Assembly: GCA_963815785.1 (NCBI GenBank)
Contig: CAWFHZ010000007.1
Span: forward strand, 1,116,001 to 1,180,000
Direction of reading: 5' to 3'
DNA length: 64,000 nt
From: DATFVA01 sp963815785
GTDB taxonomy: Bacteria; Bacteroidota; Ignavibacteria; Ignavibacteriales; Ignavibacteriaceae
Shown here: piece by piece, positions 10,393 to 17,762 of the stretch
Numbering within the stretch: the first letter of the stretch is position 1
Layout of the letters: each line of letters begins with the position of its first letter
The notes under the pieces: generated by a model
What the model was told of the DNA's origin: nothing
What the model saw: the letters and a program-made list of their open reading frames with translations, nothing else
Databases searched by the model: none
Position numbers and translations under genes: made by a program

Positions 10393-10813
10393 ATGCCTGG
10401 TTTAACTCTTGAAATAATAACTCCTGGTAAAGCAGCATTTAAAGGTGATGTGCAATCTGTAACTATCCCCGGAACAGAAGGGAGTTTCCAGGTATTAAAA
10501 AATCACGCACCTTTAATGAGCACATTTGATATTGGTACATTAAAAATCGTTTTACCTGACAACTCTGAAAAAATATACGCGACTGGTGGTGGAACAGTTG
10601 AAGTACTTAATAACCGGGTTCTGGTGCTTGCCGATTCACTTGAAGCTTTAGAAGGTATAGATATTGAAAGAGCCAGGAAAGCAAAGGAAAGAGCAGAGAA
10701 CAGACTGGCTAATAAAACTGAAACAACAGATGTTGCAAAGAGCCGAAGTAGCATTAAAACGTTCTATTAACAGGTTAAAACTGGTGGAAAAACATCTCAG
10801 ATCTGAAGTTTGA
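10393..10813 (+). CDS. atpC: ATP synthase F1 subunit epsilon, with a frameshift near the C-terminus
   Basis: The protein has the N-terminal beta-sandwich of F1 epsilon ('LEIITPGKAAFKGDV', 'GSFQVLKNHAPLMSTFDIG') followed by the start of the C-terminal helical hairpin. The epsilon subunit joins the rotor to F1 and can inhibit ATP hydrolysis. The reading frame that starts here ends at 10770 with an atypical tail ('SRSSIKTFY'). In the next frame the expected end of the second helix is readable ('RAEVALKRSINRLKLVEKHL') and stops at 10813. Dropping one T at 10733-10734 joins the two into a normal ~139-aa protein. I chose ATG 10393; a TTG two codons upstream overlaps the atpD stop. Confidence 0.88.
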
Positions 10814-10830
10814 GGAAATAATATTAATTT

Positions 10831-10863
10831 AAAAAAGGGAAAGTACATTACTTTCCCTTTTTT
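10831..10863. terminator. Bidirectional terminator between atpC and the LON-domain gene
   Basis: A perfect 15-bp stem with a 3-nt loop (CAT) carries A and T runs on its outer sides, so it can act as an intrinsic terminator in both directions. It lies between the convergent atpC (+) and the gene at 10884 (-). Confidence 0.85.
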
Positions 10864-10883
10864 ATTTTAAAGAATTTTAAATT

Positions 10884-11510
10884 TTAGTTATTGATGTATC
10901 CGTCGCTCATAACAATACTGCGGACAGTAGCCGACTGTGAAAATTGTTTTTCAAGATCCACATAATGTTCTATCAGGTAATTTACTCTCTTAGATTCTTC
11001 CTGAAATGTAAGCAGAGTTTGCTGCTGTTGTAATGTAAGTCCTGATTTTTCTGCCAGCTTAAATGATTTCAAATTTGTTTCTTCGTAGTTTCTCCAAAAC
11101 GCTTCTTCAAGCTGAAAGTTAGTCTTCTCAATTATTCTCTCGAATGAATTCTGCAGTTCAAGCAGAAGTGAAGGGGTTACAATAGAAGTTATATCATCAT
11201 ACTCAGTTACCCTTGCAATAAGGTACTTATCAGTGTGGGAATAAACATTATCTATAACAAACCGACCTTTACCGGTAACGGAAATATCTATTTCCCCATT
11301 ATCAAATTTCTGAAGGATATCTTCTATTACAACATAACTTCCTATTTTTGATAACTCATTATTTATCCTGGTAACAATTCCAAAACCTTTTTTTTCAGCC
11401 AGGCATCTGGCAATCATCTTTTTGTATCTTTCTTCAAAAATATGAAGGGGATATTTTGATGAGGGAAATACTACAATATTTAAAGGGAATAATGGAATTT
11501 CAGATAACAT
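10884..11510 (-). CDS. LON substrate-binding-domain protein
   Basis: This ~208-aa protein consists of a stand-alone LON N-terminal (substrate-binding) domain. It opens with 'IPLFPLNIVVFPSSKYPLHI', the hallmark of the family, then 'FEERYKKMI', and has a helical C-terminal half. There is no AAA+ ATPase or Ser-Lys protease part, so it is not Lon itself. Such proteins are widespread and their role is poorly defined; protein quality control is inferred from the domain. I chose ATG at 11510 because 'AAGGTG' lies about 7 nt upstream; a GTG three codons earlier is possible. It is convergent with atpC and separated from the superoxide dismutase gene by a terminator. Confidence 0.85.
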   Translation of the reverse strand: MLSEIPLFPLNIVVFPSSKYPLHIFEERYKKMIARCLAEKKGFGIVTRINNELSKIGSYVVIEDILQKFDNGEIDISVTGKGRFVIDNVYSHTDKYLIARVTEYDDITSIVTPSLLLELQNSFERIIEKTNFQLEEAFWRNYEETNLKSFKLAEKSGLTLQQQQTLLTFQEESKRVNYLIEHYVDLEKQFSQSATVRSIVMSDGYINN

Positions 11511-11525
11511 TCTTTTCACCTTACG

Positions 11526-11552
11526 AAAAAGGCGGAAATAAATCCGCCTTTT
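11526..11552 (-). terminator. Rho-independent terminator after the superoxide dismutase gene
   Basis: A 10-bp stem (AAAAGGCGGA / TCCGCCTTTT) with a 6-nt loop has a T run following on the minus strand. It starts about 10 nt after the stop codon of the superoxide dismutase gene. Confidence 0.85.
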
Positions 11553-11561
11553 ATTAATAAA

Positions 11562-12170
11562 TTATTTGGCTTCTTTAAATCGACGGGTAACTTCTTCCCA
11601 GTTAATAAGATTCCACCAGTTTTCAATATACTCAGGTCTCTTGTTCTGGTATTTCAAATAGTAAGCGTGTTCCCAAACATCGAGTCCAAGAATAGGAGTT
11701 CCTTTTTCATCTGCCACGTCCATAACAGGATTATCCTGGTTTGGAGTAGAAGTAACTACGAGTTTTCCATCCTTCACAATTAACCAGGCCCAGCCAGATC
11801 CAAATCTACCCGCAGCGGCTGCACTAAATTTCTTTTTAAATTCTTCAAAAGAACCAAATGATGAACCAATGGCAGTTTCAAGGTCACCTTTCGGAAAACC
11901 ACCACCACCTTTTTTCATTATCGTCCAGAATAAAGAATGATTATAATGACCTCCGCCATTATTTCTCACTCCAACGGGATGTTTGGAGACATTCTTCAAT
12001 ATATCTTCAAGTGACTTATTTTCCAATTCAGTTCCGGCAACAGCATCATTCAGTTTAGTAACATAACCATTATGATGTTTAGTGTAATGAATCTCCATTG
12101 TTGTTTTATCAATGTATGGTTCAAGTGCATCGTAAGCATAGGGTAATTTAGGCAATTCAAATTTTCCCAT
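11562..12170 (-). CDS. sod: Superoxide dismutase, Fe/Mn family
   Basis: The 202-aa enzyme converts superoxide to oxygen and hydrogen peroxide in the cytoplasm; there is no signal peptide. Metal ligands are visible in the standard motifs: 'HYTKHHNGYV' near residue 29, 'GGHYNHSLFW' near 78, and 'DVWEHAYYLKYQN' near 164 (Asp and His). The region 'GSGWAWLIV' and the Gln in 'TPNQDNP' are more like the Mn than the Fe form, but metal preference cannot be settled from sequence. The frame is intact and of normal length. It is preceded at 51 nt by the iron-sulfur genes on the same strand and ends at its own terminator, suggesting an oxidative-stress and Fe-S unit. Confidence 0.95.
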   Translation of the reverse strand: MGKFELPKLPYAYDALEPYIDKTTMEIHYTKHHNGYVTKLNDAVAGTELENKSLEDILKNVSKHPVGVRNNGGGHYNHSLFWTIMKKGGGGFPKGDLETAIGSSFGSFEEFKKKFSAAAAGRFGSGWAWLIVKDGKLVVTSTPNQDNPVMDVADEKGTPILGLDVWEHAYYLKYQNKRPEYIENWWNLINWEEVTRRFKEAK

Positions 12171-12221
12171 TAGTTAACCTCCAATAATTTAATGATGAAT
12201 AAGATTTATTTTACTAAGAAA

Positions 12222-12572
12222 TTAAACTCCAAATGATTCACCGCATCCGCATGTTTTCGTTGCGTTAGGATTATTAAAAACAAATCCTTTACCATTCAAT
12301 CCATCGGAAAAATCAAGTTCGGTTCCCATAAGGTAGAAGAGGCTTTTTCCGTCTACAAATAATTTCAAACCTTTTTCTTCGATGACTGTGTCACCTTCTT
12401 TTGGTTCCGCATCAAATCCGAGTGTATAAGTTAAGCCGGAACAGCCGCCGCCTTTAACTCCGACTCTTAATCCAAATCCTTCCGGAATATTATTTTCGGA
12501 TTTGATCTGTACTACTTCTTTTGCTGCTTTTTCTGTAATAGATATATCATTTTCAATTTTTACTTCTGGCAT
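12222..12572 (-). CDS. erpA: Iron-sulfur cluster assembly/insertion protein (A-type carrier, IscA/ErpA)
   Basis: This 116-aa A-type carrier accepts Fe-S clusters and hands them to target enzymes. The three conserved cysteines are present: one in 'GGGCSGLTYTL' and two in the C-terminal 'TKTCGCGESF'. The N-terminal 'ISITEKAAKEVVQI' is the usual start of the fold. I chose ATG 12572 with a 'GAGGAAC' ribosome site upstream, rather than the TTG five codons earlier. It lies downstream of iscR-iscS and a 102-aa unknown gene. IscA and ErpA are hard to tell apart by sequence, so the symbol is tentative. Confidence 0.9.
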   Translation of the reverse strand: MPEVKIENDISITEKAAKEVVQIKSENNIPEGFGLRVGVKGGGCSGLTYTLGFDAEPKEGDTVIEEKGLKLFVDGKSLFYLMGTELDFSDGLNGKGFVFNNPNATKTCGCGESFGV

Positions 12573-12608
12573 TTCCGAGTTCCTCAAACTAATAATTTGT
12601 TATTAATA

Positions 12609-12917
12609 TTATAATGGATCACCGGGGGTAACAGTTACAAATTCAGGATAATTTAATGTCCAGCCCTGGGAGTTCACGGGAATAAAAATTTCCTGCTGTT
12701 CAAAAGATGATGCCAATTCTTTTGCAAGTTTATCAGCTTCACTGTACGTAATATCTATTCCTTTAAGCTCCATATATTTCCTTATTCCATATTGGAAATC
12801 TCTATAAAAGAAATTTGATTTATGAAACAATGGGTATTTTGCTTTAAGAAAAGTTAAAAATTGCTTGTCTTCATTCTTTAGCAAATTAAAATATTCATTT
12901 AGTTTTCCCCGGAGCAT
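12609..12917 (-). CDS. Hypothetical protein, 102 aa, within the iron-sulfur gene group
   Basis: I do not recognise a family. The protein is soluble with no signal peptide and is mostly helical in the first two thirds ('LNEYFNLLKNEDKQFLTFLK', 'SEADKLAKELASSFEQQ'). It ends in 'TVTPGDPL' and has no cysteine, which argues against direct cluster binding. It lies 14 nt after iscS and about 36 nt before the A-type carrier gene on the same strand, so it is probably co-transcribed with them and controlled by IscR. IscU or IscX would be expected at this position, but the sequence resembles neither. Confidence 0.7.
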   Translation of the reverse strand: MLRGKLNEYFNLLKNEDKQFLTFLKAKYPLFHKSNFFYRDFQYGIRKYMELKGIDITYSEADKLAKELASSFEQQEIFIPVNSQGWTLNYPEFVTVTPGDPL

Positions 12918-12931
12918 ATTAATTCCTTTAT

Positions 12932-14111
12932 TTAGTGATTAATAATTTCTTTAGATTCAATTTGAGAATTTTCTCTCAAGTTTTTCACGGTGGTGATTAC
13001 TTCATTTATAACAAAATTAATTTCTTCTTCTGTATTAAATCTGCCTAATCCAAATCTTATTGATGAACTAGCCAGCTCGCCGGTTAAACCAATTGCTTTT
13101 AAAACATGACTTGGTTTTAATGAAGCCGAGGTACAAGCTGAACCCGTAGAGACTGCAATTTTTCTCAAGTTCATAATAAAGTTTTCAGACCGAATACCTT
13201 TAAAAATAACATTTAAATTGTTTGGGAGATGGTTATCCAGATCACCATTTACCTGTATTCCATCAAGTTTTTCAGAAAAATTTTTCAGCATTTTGTCCCT
13301 GTAAGATGTTATCCGGTTAAAATCAGATTCAAATTCATCTGAAGCAACTTCAATTGCTTTACCGAATCCGGCTATACCCGGTACATTTAAAGTTCCGGAA
13401 CGTAAACCATTTTCATGACCTCCGCCAAAAATCTGGGGAGATAAATTAATCTTCGGATTTTTATTCCTGATATATAGTGCTCCTATTCCTTTTGGACCGT
13501 ATATCTTATGAGCTGAGAAGGAAGCTAAATCAACATTTTCAATATTAAATTTTATTTTACCAATCGCCTGGGTAGCATCTGTATGAAAAATAATATTTTT
13601 CTCTCTGCAGATTTCACCTATTGAATTTATATCGTAAACATTTCCGATTTCATTATTTGCAGTCATTATTGAAACCAAGAATAGTATCATTACGAATTTC
13701 ATTTATGAGGGAATCGATATTAATTCTTCCATATTGATCAACAGTAAGTATGCTGATTTTATATCCTCTTTTTTCTAAGGATTTTAATGAATCAAGAACT
13801 GCACTATGTTCAACAGAACTTGTAATTATATGTTTTCCTTTCGACCCGTAACTTTCCGCTATGCCAAAATGTGCAAGATTTATTGCCTCAGTTGCTCCGC
13901 TTGTAAATATTATTTCCTTTGGATCTGCTCCAATAAATTCTGCTATCTTTCTCCTGGAAATTTTTACAATACTTTCTGCCTCCCAGCCGAAAGAATGATC
14001 TTTACTTGCGGCATTTCCAAACTTCGTTGTTAACCAGGGAAGCATTGCTTCCAGCACTGATGGATCAACCGGGGTAGTTGCATGATTATCAAGATATATC
14101 GGGAATTTCAT
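12932..14111 (-). pseudogene. iscS: Cysteine desulfurase, split by a frameshift
   Basis: Two frames (about 14111-13653 and 13702-12932) form one ~393-aa IscS/NifS enzyme that takes sulfur from L-cysteine for Fe-S clusters. The first part has 'IYLDNHATTPVDP' and 'FTSGATEAINLAHFG'. The second has 'IFHTDATQAIGKI', the PLP lysine in 'SAHKIYGPKG', and the catalytic-cysteine loop 'STGSACTSASL'. The expected junction 'TILVSIMTANNEIG' is obtained by removing one G at 13675-13676 (CC on the plus strand). All active-site residues are otherwise present. An organism with an intact iscR and carrier would need this enzyme, so an assembly indel is the likelier cause, but this is inference. The start is ATG 14111, 14 nt after iscR. 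Confidence 0.88.
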
Positions 14112-14124
14112 ACTCAATTATACT

Positions 14125-14532
14125 TTATAAAATCTGGTTTACATTCATATTTTGAAATACTTTATCTATTTCTCTCTGAACTTTAATCAAGGGGTCTCTT
14201 ATCATACAGCAATCGAAATGGTTACAATCTTTTTGAGAGCTTTTTTCATCCATACAATTTGTTATCTGATAATTATCTTCTACAGAACTAATTATTTCCA
14301 TTAGTGAAATTTGTTCAGGAGTTCTGCCTAAAGAATATCCGCCGCGGACACCCTGAAATGAGGATATAACATTTTTTCTCACTAATTGTTGTAAAGCCTT
14401 TGAGACTAATTCGAAGGGAATGTCATAATATTCTGATATTTCCTTTGCTGTTGAAAATTTTCCATTGGAATTCATTGCCAGGTACCTGACTGCCATTAGC
14501 GCATATTCGCTTTTTTTAGAAAGTTTTAACAT
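14125..14532 (-). CDS. iscR: Rrf2-family transcriptional regulator, IscR-like
   Basis: The 135-aa protein has the N-terminal winged helix of Rrf2 regulators ('LSKKSEYALMAVRYLA', 'FQGVRGGYSLGR') and a C-terminal half with cysteines spaced for an iron-sulfur cluster ('NCMDEKSSQKDCNHFDCCM'). IscR senses cluster supply and represses the isc genes when loaded. This one is the first gene of a unit with iscS and an A-type carrier, and a palindrome matching the type 1 IscR operator lies 13-25 nt before its start codon. Autoregulation is therefore likely. The exact ligand spacing differs from E. coli IscR, so another Rrf2 sensor (for example of NO) is a minor alternative. Confidence 0.88.
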   Translation of the reverse strand: MLKLSKKSEYALMAVRYLAMNSNGKFSTAKEISEYYDIPFELVSKALQQLVRKNVISSFQGVRGGYSLGRTPEQISLMEIISSVEDNYQITNCMDEKSSQKDCNHFDCCMIRDPLIKVQREIDKVFQNMNVNQIL

Positions 14533-14538
14533 ATATAT

Positions 14539-14563
14539 AAATAGGACTAAAATAGTCGGATAT
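14539..14563. promoter_or_regulatory. IscR type 1-like operator upstream of iscR
   Basis: The core GACTAAAATAGTC (14545-14557) is a palindrome of two GACTA arms around three A/T bases. It is flanked by GGATAT on one side. The enterobacterial type 1 consensus is ATASYYGACTRWWWYAGTCRRSTAT; the core matches fully, one flank matches at 5 of 6 positions and the other flank poorly. The core centre is about 19 nt before the iscR start codon, where it would cover the promoter or start of the transcript. The match was made by eye. Confidence 0.65.
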
Positions 14564-14603
14564 AAAACTAAGCAAATAAGGAAAAAAAATCAAATCAGTG
14601 GAT

Positions 14604-16109
14604 TTATAATCCTACCAGCGAAATGGAATATTTTGCTAATTCGACTAAAGGTGAGAAGTAAATTCCAAGTATAAGTATTGGAGCAAGAAGAATTATCAAC
14701 ATAACAATATTTGCAGGAGAAACAGCAATTGCAGGTTTTTCTATCTCAACTTTAACTAGATACATATTCTTAAGAACTTTAATGTAGTAATAAAGTGATA
14801 CAACTGAGTTGAGGAGTGCGATAACTGCAACTACAATCATTTTAGCATCTACGAGTGCAATAAAGAGATAAAGCTTTGCAATAAATCCGGCAGTAGGCGG
14901 AAGTCCTGTAAGAGAAACAAGAAAAATCGCAATTGAAATTCCAAGCCAGGGGGCTGAATATCCCAGTCCCTTGTAATCATCCAATTCTTCTGTTCCTAGT
15001 TTGTTCGCAATTAACATAACGACAAAGAAGGCTCCGAGTGTCATAAAAGTATAAACTCCGAAGTATATCAGTATCGCAGTCATTCCTGCATTTGACAATA
15101 CAGCTAACCCTAGTAAAAGGTATCCTGCATGAGCGATACTCGAGTAGGCAAGAAGTCGTTTCATATTGCTTTGCCAGAGAGCAGCAAAGTTTCCGAGCGT
15201 CATGGTAAGGATTGAGATTACTACAAGAATGGATTTCCAGTCAATCAGGTTAATCAAATGCCAGTATCCATTTTCATCAACCCCGATTACAAAAGTTATC
15301 CTGATAAATCTTATTAGAAGAGCAAAACCGGCAGCCTTACTTGCGATAGAAAGATAAGCTGTAATTGTTACAGGTGCTCCTTCATATACATCTGGAGTCC
15401 AGAAATGGAAAGGTGCCGCAGAAATTTTAAACCCAATTCCGGTGAAAATTAATAATCCTGACAAAAGCATTGTCAGAGAACTATAATTTCCGTTTTGTAA
15501 AATCAGGTTAATTTCGTAAATATTTGTTGAACTGGTCAATCCATAAAGAAGAGAAATGCCGAACAACATAATTCCACTTGCAACGCTGCCATAAATAATA
15601 TATTTAAGAGAAGCCTCGCTGTTTCTCAAGGAATTTCTTGTGAATCCCGCAAGAACGTAAGATGATAAAGAGACAAGCTCAAGAGAAAGATAGACTAAAA
15701 TCAAATCTGCGGCAGTAACCATAAAAAACATTCCGAGAATCATACCGAAGATTAAAGCATAGTATTCTCCATGTCTATCCATACTTTGTTTTACTTCCTC
15801 AGAATTGACAGAAAAGTAAACGACAAAAAGAGAAGAGAGGATAATAATAAGTTTGAAAAACGCACCAAAGGAATCTACAGCAACCATTCCCATACTATTC
15901 TGTGGCTTACTTGCAAATGCACTTAACCCGAACTGATTTATTACATAATAACCTGCGACAAGTAAACCGGCAAGTGAGATGTAAGGGAGAAGTTTTTTAT
16001 TCTTATCCATTATCAGATCAACAACAACCAGAATAACAATTACCACCGAAATTATTAATTCAGGTTTTAGCAAATAAAAACTTTTAGTTATGTAGCTAAG
16101 GTCCATCAT
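14604..16109 (-). CDS. nuoN: NADH-quinone oxidoreductase subunit N
   Basis: The 501-aa membrane protein is one of the three antiporter-like proton-pumping subunits of complex I. It has about 14 hydrophobic segments and the family motif 'PFHFWTPDVYEGAPV' near residue 230, and 'YLSLELVSLSSYVLAGF' in the helix carrying the conserved Glu. It is the last gene of the nuo run and starts 24 nt after nuoM. Length and motifs are normal. Confidence 0.96.
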   Translation of the reverse strand: MMDLSYITKSFYLLKPELIISVVIVILVVVDLIMDKNKKLLPYISLAGLLVAGYYVINQFGLSAFASKPQNSMGMVAVDSFGAFFKLIIILSSLFVVYFSVNSEEVKQSMDRHGEYYALIFGMILGMFFMVTAADLILVYLSLELVSLSSYVLAGFTRNSLRNSEASLKYIIYGSVASGIMLFGISLLYGLTSSTNIYEINLILQNGNYSSLTMLLSGLLIFTGIGFKISAAPFHFWTPDVYEGAPVTITAYLSIASKAAGFALLIRFIRITFVIGVDENGYWHLINLIDWKSILVVISILTMTLGNFAALWQSNMKRLLAYSSIAHAGYLLLGLAVLSNAGMTAILIYFGVYTFMTLGAFFVVMLIANKLGTEELDDYKGLGYSAPWLGISIAIFLVSLTGLPPTAGFIAKLYLFIALVDAKMIVVAVIALLNSVVSLYYYIKVLKNMYLVKVEIEKPAIAVSPANIVMLIILLAPILILGIYFSPLVELAKYSISLVGL

Positions 16110-16133
16110 TTTTAGATTTCCAATATAAATAAC

Positions 16134-17741
16134 TTAGAATGAAGCAAACTGACTATAAATGGTTTGCGCATGAGCCATAAATTTAACCATAGCATTTACA
16201 GATGCATTCATCAGGTTCAGCATTGCAGCCGGGTAAACACCTAGGAAGATTATGATTACACTTAAAGGAACAAGCATTGCATATTCTCTGAACGTAAGAT
16301 CTTTTAATGATGACCATTTTTCTTTAAGGTTACCAAGATAAACGCGTTGGAATGTCCATAACATATAGCCTGCACCTAGTAAAATTCCTAGTGTTGAAAT
16401 AATAGTTATAACTCTTATACTTTCGACACCGAAAGCTCCGAGAAATACAAAAGCCTCAGATACAAAACCGCTTAACCCGGGTAAACCAATTGCTGCAAAG
16501 AATGCCAGAGTTGTAAATCCGGAATAAATAGGCATTTGATTTGCGAGTCCGCCGAAATCTTCAATACCTCTGGTATGCGCACGGTCGTATATTACTCCAA
16601 CACTCAAGAAGAGCATCGCAGTAATTGTTCCATGGTTGAACATTTGCAAAATCGCACCTGACAGTCCGATTGTATTTAAGGATGCAAGACCCAGCATTAC
16701 AAATCCCATGTGTGATACAGAAGAATAGGCAATCAATTTCTTGAAATCCTTTTGTGCCATTGCACAAAGAGCACCATAAATTATATTTATCATTCCGAAC
16801 AAAGCGATGTACCAGACTAACTGATGCGTGATATCAGGGAAGATTGGAAAACATATTCTGATTATTCCGTATGTACCCATCTTAAGCAGAACACCGGCAA
16901 GTATTACACTTATGGCAGTCGGAGCTTCAACGTGTGCATCAGGCAGCCATGTGTGGAACGGGAACATCGGTATCTTTATCGCAAATCCTATAAACAGTGC
17001 AATGTAAGCTATAAATCTGAGGTTTGATGGATTCAGCGGAGAGAGTATTCCGGTTGCTGTAAAGTTTCCTGCATCCATCATTGAAAGCATATTAAATGTA
17101 AATATTTTAGTTCCATCAGCCATAGTTTCCATAGTACTGAAATACAAACCAATCATAACCAATAGGATGAAAACACTTCCAAGCAAAGTATAAAGAAAGA
17201 ATTTAATAGCAGCATATTCTCTTCTCGGTCCGCCCCAGATTCCAATCAGGAAGTACATTGGGAGAAGCATTAGTTCCCAGAAAATGTAGAATAAGAAGAA
17301 ATCGAGTGCAACGAAAACTCCCATCATTCCGGTATCAAGTAAGAGGAATAAAGCAAAATATCCTTTTACAGATTTATCAATTTTCCAGGATGATAATGTA
17401 GCTACAAAAGTTATAATTGCAGTCAACAAAACCATTGGTACACTTAATCCATCTATACCAAGGAAATAATCTATTTTAATTTTTCCTATCCAGGAAAATC
17501 CGCTTATATCAATCCAGGTGAACCTTTCAATAAACTGGAATGATGAAGCATCATTAATTCCTCCTGCAGCATAATTATAATTCGCCAGTATCAAGACTGC
17601 AAGAACCAGCTGCACACTGGTGATTAAAAGTGTTAAACTTTTTATTACCTGTGTTTGTGTTTTAGGAAGGAACATAATAATTAACATTCCTAAAACAGGG
17701 AGGAAGGTTATAAGCGAAAGAATAGGGAAGTTTTCCATCAT
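16134..17741 (-). CDS. nuoM: NADH-quinone oxidoreductase subunit M
   Basis: The 535-aa antiporter-like membrane subunit of complex I has the conserved Glu helix 'FFLFYIFWELMLLPMYFLIG' (around residue 150) and 'PMFPFHTWLPDAHVEAPT' (around 255), which carries the Pro-rich loop of the proton channel. The Lys helix 'MAQKDFKKLIAYSSVSHMGF' is also present. It lies between nuoL (21 nt upstream) and nuoN (24 nt downstream). The frame is intact and the length is typical. Confidence 0.96.
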   Translation of the reverse strand: MMENFPILSLITFLPVLGMLIIMFLPKTQTQVIKSLTLLITSVQLVLAVLILANYNYAAGGINDASSFQFIERFTWIDISGFSWIGKIKIDYFLGIDGLSVPMVLLTAIITFVATLSSWKIDKSVKGYFALFLLLDTGMMGVFVALDFFLFYIFWELMLLPMYFLIGIWGGPRREYAAIKFFLYTLLGSVFILLVMIGLYFSTMETMADGTKIFTFNMLSMMDAGNFTATGILSPLNPSNLRFIAYIALFIGFAIKIPMFPFHTWLPDAHVEAPTAISVILAGVLLKMGTYGIIRICFPIFPDITHQLVWYIALFGMINIIYGALCAMAQKDFKKLIAYSSVSHMGFVMLGLASLNTIGLSGAILQMFNHGTITAMLFLSVGVIYDRAHTRGIEDFGGLANQMPIYSGFTTLAFFAAIGLPGLSGFVSEAFVFLGAFGVESIRVITIISTLGILLGAGYMLWTFQRVYLGNLKEKWSSLKDLTFREYAMLVPLSVIIIFLGVYPAAMLNLMNASVNAMVKFMAHAQTIYSQFASF

Positions 17742-17762
17742 ATTACCTGATAAATTTCTGCC

